A DNA stretch of 64,000 nt from Romanomermis culicivorax (taxonomy: Eukaryota; Nematoda; Enoplea; Mermithida; Mermithidae): assembly GCA_963922205.1 (NCBI GenBank), contig CAWUHX010000155.1, positions 248,001 to 312,000 of the forward strand. The letters are read 5' to 3'. Positions 57,801 through 64,000 of the stretch are shown piece after piece. Below the pieces are notes generated by a model. It ran no database searches. It worked only from the letters and a program-made list of their open reading frames with translations, and had not been told where the DNA came from. Numbering within the stretch: the stretch's first letter is position 1; each line of letters begins with the position of its first letter. Both the position numbers and the translations under genes were made by a program.

Positions 57801-60800
57801 AAAGAAAATTAAAAATTGAAAATTTTCAAAAAAAACCTAAAATAAAATGAAAATGTAAAAAAATGCAAAAAATAGAAAAAACTCGCAAAAAAGAAAAAAG
57901 ACTTAAAAACTGAAAAATCTCAGAAAAACCTGAAATAAAATAAAAATGTCAAAAAAAAGAAACAAAAAAATGTGAAAAAATCGCAAAAAGTCTAAAGATT
58001 ATGCAAAAAATGCAGAAAAAAAGGAGAAAAGAAAATTAAAAATTGAAAATTTTCAAAAAAACCTAAAATAAAATAAAAATGTAAAAAAAACAAAAAAAAA
58101 TGTGAAAAAATCGCAAAAAGTCTAAAGATTATGCAAAAAATGCAGAAAAAAAGGAGAGAAAAAAATTAAAAATTGAAAACTTTCAAAAAACCTGAAATAA
58201 AATAAAAATGTCAAAAAAAAGAAACAAAAAATGTGAAAAAATCGCAAAAAGTCTAAAGATTATGCAAAGAAAGAAAAAAATAATGCAGAAAAAAAGGAGA
58301 AAATAAAATTAAAAATTGGAAACTTTAAAAAAAACCTAAAATAAAATAAAAATGTAAAAAAACAAAAAAATGCAAAAAAATCGCAAAAAGTCTAAAAATT
58401 ATACAAAAAATGCAGGAAAAAAGGAGAAAAAAAAAATTAAAAATTGAAAACTTTCAAAAAAACCTAAAATAAAAATATAATAAATATAAAAAAAAATATA
58501 ATAAATGTAAAAAAATAAAAAAAAAAGAAGTAAAAAAATGCAAAAAATAGAAAAACACAAAAAAGAAAAAAACAATGAAAAAGTGTACCAAATCGGCCAA
58601 AATCGTTCTCTGAAATTGTTCCAAATAATCGTAATGTCGGAACATATCGGTGGCCAAAACCATGTCGACCACCGACCTCCTAATGGCCACGTATTCGTCC
58701 CGGGGCAAATTTTCGAAAATGTTCAACTCCGATTTGCCCAACGTCAATTGAAAAGCCAACGAAGCGTGATGATTTTCCAAAACTGATCTGTAAAAAAAAT
58801 TTATACAAATTTTGAAACATCAAATGTTTGAGTTCAAAAAATTGAAAAAATGCAGAAAACGAGAAAAAAACAGGAAAAAATCACCAAAAATCAGAAAAAA
58901 TGCAAAAAACAAAAAAAAAATCAGAAAAAACCTAAAAATAGAGAAAAAGTAGAAAAAAGTACAAAAAATCAGAAAAAACTGACAATAATGTTAAGGAAAC
59001 GAGAAAAAAGCAAAAAATTAAAACAACAAAAACTTACTAAAAAAACGCAAAAAAAGATAAACCACAGAAAAAATCAAAAAAATTCAGAGAAATACAAGAA
59101 ACAGAAAAACTCTAAGATAAAATTTGAAGAAAAAGAAAAATCGTACAAAAAACTGGAAATAATGCATAAAACACAAAAGAAGAAAGAATATAAAAACCAG
59201 AAAAAACGAAAAATAATGCAAAAAATCCGAAAAACCAGGAAAAAACTAAGAAATAATGCAAAAAGAGAGAAAAAGTAAAAAATATAAAAACTAAAAATAA
59301 TGCAAAAAAAGAGAAAAAAAACCAGAAAAAACGGAAAATAATGCAAAAAAAACCGAAAAACCAGAAAAAACTAAAAATAATTAAAACAACGAGAAAAAAA
59401 GTTTTAAAAAATAAAAACCAGGAAAAAACTAAGAAATATGCAAAAAGAGAGAAAAAGTAAAAAATATAAAAACTAAAAATAATGCAAAAAAGAGAAAAAA
59501 ACAGAAAAAACGAAAAATAATGCAAAAAAAGTGAAAAACCCAGAAAAACCTAAAAATAATTAAAAAACGAGAAAAAAAGTTTTAAAAAATAAAAACCAGG
59601 AAAAAACTAAGAAATAATGCAAAAAAGAGAAAAAGTAAAAAAAAATAGAAAAATCGCAAAAAAACTACAAAAAATTCCAAAAAAGAGAAAAAGTAAAAAA
59701 TATAAAAACTAAAAATAATGCAAAAAAAGAGAAAAAGATATAAAAACCAGAAAAAACGGAAAATAATTAAAACAACGAAAAGAAAAGTTAAAAAAAATAA
59801 AAACCAGGAAAAAACTAAGAAATAATGCAAAAAGAGAAAAAGTAAAAAAAAAGAAAAATCGGAAAAAAACTACAAAAAATTCCAAAAAAGAGAAAAAGTA
59901 AAAAATATAAAAACTAAAAATAATGCAAAAAAAGAGAAAAAGATATAAAACCAGGAAAAACGAAAAATAATGCAAAAAAAAGTGAAAAACCAGAAAAACC
60001 TAAAAATAATTAAAACAACGAGAAAAAAAGTTTTAAAAAATAAAAACCAGGAAAAAACTAAGAAATAATGTAAAAAAAGGGAAAAAAATCGGGAGAAAAG
60101 CAAAAATAACGCAAAAAAGGGGAGAAAAACAAAAAATAACAACAAAAAAATCAAAAAATCACAAAAACCCTAAGAAAAATGCAGAAAAAGTCAAAAATAC
60201 AGTGGAAAAATAAAGAAATAATTGAAAATAATACAAAGAAAGAGAAAAAAGCAAAAAGATTTTAAAAATAAAAAACCACAAAAAGCTAAAAATAATGCAG
60301 AAAAGAAAAAAAAAGAAAAAAATATGAAAACCGGACAAAACTAAACATAATGCAACAAAAGAGAATAAAGTAAAAAAATATAGAAACTGGAAAAACCGAA
60401 AAATAATGCAAAAAAAGAAAAAAGTTAGAAAAAACATAAAAACCAGAAAAAACTGAAAATAATGCGAAAAAAGAGAAAAAAGTATAAAAAAACATAAAAC
60501 CAGAAAAAACTAAAAATAAAGCAAAAAAGTGAAAGAGTAAAAGAAATATAAAAACAGGAAAAAGTAAAAACATGCAAGAAAAGAGAAAAAAAGTAAAAAA
60601 ATTTGAAAAACAAGGAAGAATTAAAAATAATGCAAAAGAAGAGAAAAAGGCCAAAAATGTGAAGAAGCAGAAAAAACTAAAATAATGCAAAAAAGAGAAA
60701 ACAAAATAAAAAGCAGAAAAAACTAAAATAGTGCAAAAAAGAAAAAAATTAAAAAAATAAGAAAAAAAACTAAAAATTGCAAGAAAAGAGAAAAAAATAA

Positions 60801-61722
60801 AAAATGTGAAAAACCAGAGAGAATTAAAAACATTAAAAAAGAAGAGAAAAAGGCAAAAAATGTGAAGAAGCAGAAAAAACTAAAAATAATGCAAAAAAAG
60901 ACAAAAATTTATACAAAATAAAAAAAACTAAAAATAAAATAAAAGGTGAGGAAAATATAAAGACCAGAAAAAAGCTAAAAATAAAGCAAAAAAACATAAA
61001 ACCAGGAAAGAACTATAAAAATGAAAGAAAGAGAAAAAAGTAAAAAAAATATGACAAGCAGAAAAAAGCTAAAAATGACGCAAGAAACACAAAAAAGTAA
61101 AGAAAAACATATAACCAGAAAAAACTAAAAATAATCCAAAAAAGCATAAAACCAGAAAAAAACTAAAAAAATGCAAAAGAAGAGAAAGAAATTTTAAAAA
61201 AGACATCCAGAAAAAGGCTGAAAATAACGCAAAAAAGAGGAAAAAGTAAAGAAAAACAGGAAAAAACTGAAAAATGCAAAAAAAGGATAAGTTAAAAAAA
61301 AAACATAAAAACCAGGAAAAAACTAAAAACAATGCAACGAAAGAGAAAAAGAAGTAGAAAAGAGATAAAAAAAAACAGAAAAAAGCTAAAAATAATGCAG
61401 GAAAAAAACCGAAAATAATTTTGGAAATATTTTCAAAATTAAAAATTTTTTTTTTGAATTTACAAATTTTTTAAATTGTAAAATTTGAAATTTTTTAAAA
61501 TTTTGAAATTTAAAATTTTTTAAAATTTTTAATTTGAAAAATTTTTTTAAATTTGTAAAATTAAAATTTTTTAAATTTAAAAAAAATTTACACATCGTTG
61601 TAAAGCATGGCCAACGAATGTCGAGAATTGATCAAAAACGATGATCCGCGGCCCGGATGATCGACGTCGTGGATGACCGCGGCGATCAGAGCGCTGGCCG
61701 CATCCGTCGCGTACAAAGCGTT
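48711..61722 (-). CDS. pde-6: PDE8-type cyclic nucleotide phosphodiesterase, C-terminal 254 aa (5' exons beyond right edge)
   Basis: PDE8 enzymes hydrolyse cAMP with high affinity. Exons 61722-61592, 58787-58589, 54589-54389, 52789-52657 and 48811-48711 join in frame (765 bases with stop). Numbering from the window's first residue: metal-site HD in IHDVDHPGR at 18-19; VSVLENHHASLAFQL at 44-58; third metal Asp in IKCADVSNPTRP at 152; the invariant purine-binding Gln at 205 and clamp Phe at 208 in TQCKFMDMF; C-terminal helix ELYAFVEKNYAKWLEES. These follow human PDE8 (HDVDHPGR, IKCADVSNP, SQISFIDYF) better than PDE4 or PDE1. The N-terminal catalytic part (HNxxHA motif) and any PAS/REC domains lie beyond 64000. 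Introns are 2.8, 4.0, 1.6 and 3.8 kb. The symbol is the C. elegans PDE8 orthologue, assigned by family. Confidence 0.93.
48812..52656. repeat. T-rich low-complexity last intron of PDE8 (copy B)
   Basis: Counterpart of 37475-41025 with substitutions and indels. A-rich in the transcript. No exon seen. Confidence 0.85.
52657..52789 (-). CDS. pde-6: PDE8 exon with the purine-binding glutamine (copy B)
   Basis: 133 bases; acceptor AAAATTTTAG, donor GGTGTA|GTAAGT (phase 1). Encodes SEDEIKKGLPVSMDVFQNRK, NCNVAETQCKFMDMFAKPMF and NAWC. The T-rich plus strand ends at this exon and the A-rich plus strand starts on its other side. Confidence 0.93.
52790..54388. repeat. A-rich low-complexity intron (copy B)
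   Basis: Counterpart of 41160-42904, shorter by about 150 bases because some repeat words are missing. No exon seen. Confidence 0.85.
54389..54589 (-). CDS. pde-6: PDE8 exon with KCADVSNP (copy B)
   Basis: 67 codons, phase 0 both ends; acceptor TTCGTCTAG, donor CAA|GTGAAA. Begins DASSTPPPTSLPSGKEPEK, a Pro/Ser insert replacing the PDE8 loop, then RMLIKCADVSNPTRPWHLCQ and EWGLRIVQEYFAQ. Confidence 0.94.
54590..56835. repeat. A-rich low-complexity intron part (copy B)
   Basis: Counterpart of 43106-44815 plus about 0.9 kb extra (from about 55925). Same compositional type throughout; no exon seen. Confidence 0.8.
56840..58460. repeat. 138-bp A-rich satellite (copy B)
   Basis: About 12 copies of the same unit as 44871-47880, here within the PDE8 intron between the ENHHA and KCADVSNP exons. 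Several copies have the shortened ATGCAAAAAATGCAG form. Confidence 0.9.
58589..58787 (-). CDS. pde-6: PDE8 exon with ENHHASLAFQL
   Basis: 199 bases; acceptor TTTTTACAG; donor GATTTG|GTACAC (phase 0). Encodes VSVLENHHASLAFQLTLGKS, NIFENLPRDEYVAIRRSVVD and MVLATDMFRHYDYLEQF, tracking human PDE8 closely. Confidence 0.94.
58790..61430. repeat. A-rich low-complexity PDE8 intron
   Basis: AAAACTAAAAATAATGCAAA and AAAGAGAAAAAGTAAAAAAT words repeat at about 50-60 and 200-270 bases. GTTTTAAAAAATAAAAACCA recurs near 59400, 59580 and 60030. No exon seen. Confidence 0.85.
61592..61722 (-). CDS. pde-6: PDE8 exon with HDVDHPGR metal-binding motif
   Basis: 131 bases; acceptor TTTGCTACAG|AACGC; donor GATGT|GTAAAT (phase 2). 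Encodes NALYATDAASALIAAVIHDV then DHPGRGSSFLINSRHSLAML and YND. The donor GAT|GTGTAA would break frame with the next exon, so the later GT was chosen. Confidence 0.93.
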
Positions 61723-63286
61723 CTGTAGCAAAAAATAATAAAAATTTGCATAAAATTTAAACAAAATTTCGAAAAAATTAAATTTAAATTTTGAATTTTT
61801 TAAAAATTTCGAATTTCAAATTTTCAAAAATTTTGAATTTTGAAATTGGTAAAAATTTTAAATTTTCAAAGTTGAATTTTAGAAAAACTTGATAATTAAT
61901 TGCCCAAAATTTTAATTTCGCATTAAATTTTGCATATTTTTGCATGAAAACTATGCAAACTTTAGCAAATTTCATTAAAAAAATTTGCATAAAATTTAGA
62001 AAAATTGAATTTAAAAAAAAATTGATTTAAATTTCAAATTTTCAAAAATTTAAATTTTAAAAGCTGCAATTTAGAAAATATTGCTAATTAATTGCTCAGA
62101 TTTTTAATTACACTTGAAAATTAAGCAAATAATGGGCAAATATGAAAATTTGGCAAATTTCATAAAAAAATTTGCATAAAATTTAAAAAAATTAAATTAA
62201 AAAAAATTAATTTAAATTTCAAATTTTTAAAAATTTCGAATTTCAAATTTTCAAAAATTTTGAATTTTGAAATTGGTAAAAATTTTAAATTTTTGAAGTG
62301 GAATTTTAGAAAAACTTGATAATTAATTGCCCAAAATTTTAATTTCGCATTAAATTTTGCATATTTTTGCATGAAAACTATGCAAACTTTAGCAAATTTC
62401 ATAAAAAAAATTTACATAAAATTTAGAAAAATTAAATTAAAAAAAAATTAATTTAAATTTCAAATTTTTAAAAATTAAAATTTTTAAAGTTGCGATTTAG
62501 AAAATATTGCTAATCAATTGCTCAGATTTTTAATTACACTTGGAAATTATGCAAATAATGGGCAAATATGAAAATTTGGCAAATTTCATAAAAAAATTTG
62601 CATAAAATTTAGAAAAATTCAATTTAAAAAAAAACTAATTTAAATTTCAAATTTTTAAAAATTTAAATTTTTTAAAAATCTCGAATTTCAAATTATCAAA
62701 AATTTTGAATTTTGAAATTGGTAAAAATTTTAAATTTTTAAAGTTGAATTTTAGAAAAACTTTATAATTAATTGCCCAAAATTCTAATTTCGCATTAAAT
62801 TTGGCATATTTTTGCATGAAAACTATGCAAACTTTAGCAAATTTCATAAAAAAAATTTTCATAAAATTTAGAAAAATTAAATTTAAAAAAATAATTAATT
62901 TAAATTTCAAATTTAAAAAAATTAAAATTTTTAAACTTGCAATTTAGAAAATATTGCTAATTAATTGCTCAGATTTTTAATTACACTTGGAAATTATGCA
63001 AATAATGGGAAATATGAAAATTTGGCAAATTTCATAAAAAAATTTGCATAAAATTTCAAAAAAATTAAATTAAAAAAAAAATTAATTTAAATTTCAAACT
63101 TTTAAAAATTTGAATTTTTGAAAAATTTCGTATTTCAAATTTTCAAAAATTTTGAATTTTGAAATTGGCAAAAATTTTAAATTTTTAAAGTTGAATTTTA
63201 GAAAAACTTGATAATTAATTGCCCAAAATTCTAATTTCGCATTAAATTTTGCATATTTTTGCATGAAAACTATGCAAACTTCAACC

Positions 63287-63302
63287 GCGTTCTGTAGCAA
63301 AT
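63287..63302 (-). repeat. 16-base near-copy of the PDE8 exon acceptor junction
   Basis: GCGTTCTGTAGCAAAT repeats GCGTTCTGTAGCAAA at 61718-61732, which spans the real junction (minus TTTGCTACAG|AACGC). A second copy is at 63557-63572. Sequence beyond the first exon bases differs, so no exon follows. Confidence 0.75.
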
Positions 63303-63556
63303 TTCATAAAAAAAAAATTTGCATAAAATTTCAAAAAAATTAAATTTAAATTTTGAATTTTGAAAAATTTTTAAATTTTGAATTTTTTGAAAATTTCGAA
63401 TTTCAAATTTTCAAAAATTTTGAATTTTGAAATTGGTAAAAATTTCAAATTTTTAAAGTTGAATTTTGGAAAAACTTTATAATTAATTGCCCAAAATTCT
63501 AATTTCGCATTAAATTTTGCATTTTTTTTTGCATGAAAACTATGCAAACTTCAACC

Positions 63557-63572
63557 GCGTTCTGTAGCAAAT
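63557..63572 (-). repeat. Second near-copy of the exon acceptor junction
   Basis: Same string as 63287-63302, 270 bases away, at the same point of the local repeat unit (CTATGCAAACTTCAACC precedes it on plus), so it spread with that unit. Confidence 0.75.
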
Positions 63573-64000
63573 TTTCATAAAAAAAAAATTTGCATAAAAT
63601 TTCAAAAAAATTAAATTTAAATTTTGAATTTTGAAAAATTTTTAAATTTTGAATTTTTTGAAAATTTCGAATTTCAAATTTTCAAAAATTTTGAATTTTG
63701 AAATTGGTAAAAATTTCAAATTTTTAAAGTTGAATTTTGGAAAAACTTTATAATTAATTGCCCAAAATTCTAATTTCGCATAAAATTTTGCATATTTTTG
63801 CATGAAAACTATGCAAACTTTAGCAAATTTCATAAAAAATATTGGCATAAAATTTAGAAAAATTAATTTAAACTTCAAATTTTCAAAAATTTAAATTTTT
63901 AAAGTTGCAATTTAGAAAATATTGCTAATTAATTGCTCAGATTTTTAATTACACTTGAAAATTATGCAAATAATGGGCAAATATAAAAATTTGGCAAATT

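Larger units (their letters stand above)
47916..58460. repeat. Tandem duplication, proximal copy (B)
   Basis: Partner of 36546-47915. The 37080-37380 and 48430-48715 stretches align with scattered substitutions and small indels. Copy B holds about 0.9 kb (55925-56830) not seen in A, where the sequence changes at about 44815 directly before the satellite. Confidence 0.88.
61730..64000. repeat. ~270/445-bp repeat array in the PDE8 intron upstream of the HD exon
   Basis: Two alternating blocks: one with ATAATTAATTGCCCAAAATT, TTTCGCATTAAATTTTGCAT and GCATGAAAACTATGCAAAC; the other with ATTGCTAATTAATTGCTCAG and GCAAATAATGGGCAAATATG. The first recurs near 61891, 62318, 62763, 63210, 63478 and 63749; the 268-271-base spacings mark places where the second block is missing. 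Confidence 0.9.

Overview
The window is an AT-rich, intron-bearing animal chromosome, most likely from a rhabditid (Caenorhabditis-like) nematode. Splice acceptors are short T-runs ending in CAG or TAG, the octamer TACTGTAG / CTACAGTA is scattered everywhere, and the three recognisable proteins match conserved animal families. Coding exons are compact and clearly richer in G+C and CpG than their surroundings. They total under 2 kb in 64 kb; nearly everything else is satellite or one-strand-rich low-complexity DNA, much of it inside introns. Almost every long open frame here is a product of repeats.

Three genes can be assembled by hand from splice sites and frame continuity. (1) A CHMP1/DID2-type ESCRT-III gene lies on the minus strand with coding exons at 9003-9009, 8846-8943 and 3065-3211. 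Its 3' part lies beyond the left edge, past at least 3 kb of a 24-bp satellite. (2) A complete ZNF330/NOA36-type zinc-finger protein lies on the plus strand, seven exons between 24614 and 35744, 308 residues, with a 6.2-kb T-rich intron. (3) The 3' half of a PDE8-type cyclic nucleotide phosphodiesterase lies on the minus strand with exons at 61592-61722, 58589-58787, 54389-54589, 52657-52789 and 48711-48811. Its 5' exons lie beyond the right edge. The last three PDE exons are present a second time at 42905-43105, 41026-41159 and 37374-37474, inside a tandem duplication of about 11.4 kb; the second copy carries a one-base frameshift.

Layout: 1-3046 24-bp satellite; 3295-8650 a satellite of about 30-bp monomers with 184- and 551-bp higher-order units, filling CHMP1 intron 2; 9010-24613 divergent intergenic region with a 71-bp array, a GACGTCTGCAAG-bearing 135/168-bp array, a GTGGCGGAAACGAGAC module, more 30-bp monomers, a purine-rich block and a 158-bp array; 24614-35744 ZNF330; 35745-37373 convergent intergenic DNA and duplicated 3' flank; 36.5-58.5 kb the two tandem copies of the PDE 3' region; 58.8-64 kb PDE introns, ending in a repeat array that carries copies of a splice junction.

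The genes are unrelated in role (membrane scission, nucleolar zinc protein, cAMP hydrolysis) and no operon or dedicated system is visible. From memory, did-2 (CHMP1) and pde-6 (PDE8) both lie on the left part of C. elegans chromosome I, so the gene set may reflect conserved synteny; I could not check this. The most unusual content is the repeat architecture: satellites nested in introns, a hairpin-bearing satellite, repeat octamers inside coding exons, and decoy copies of a splice acceptor.
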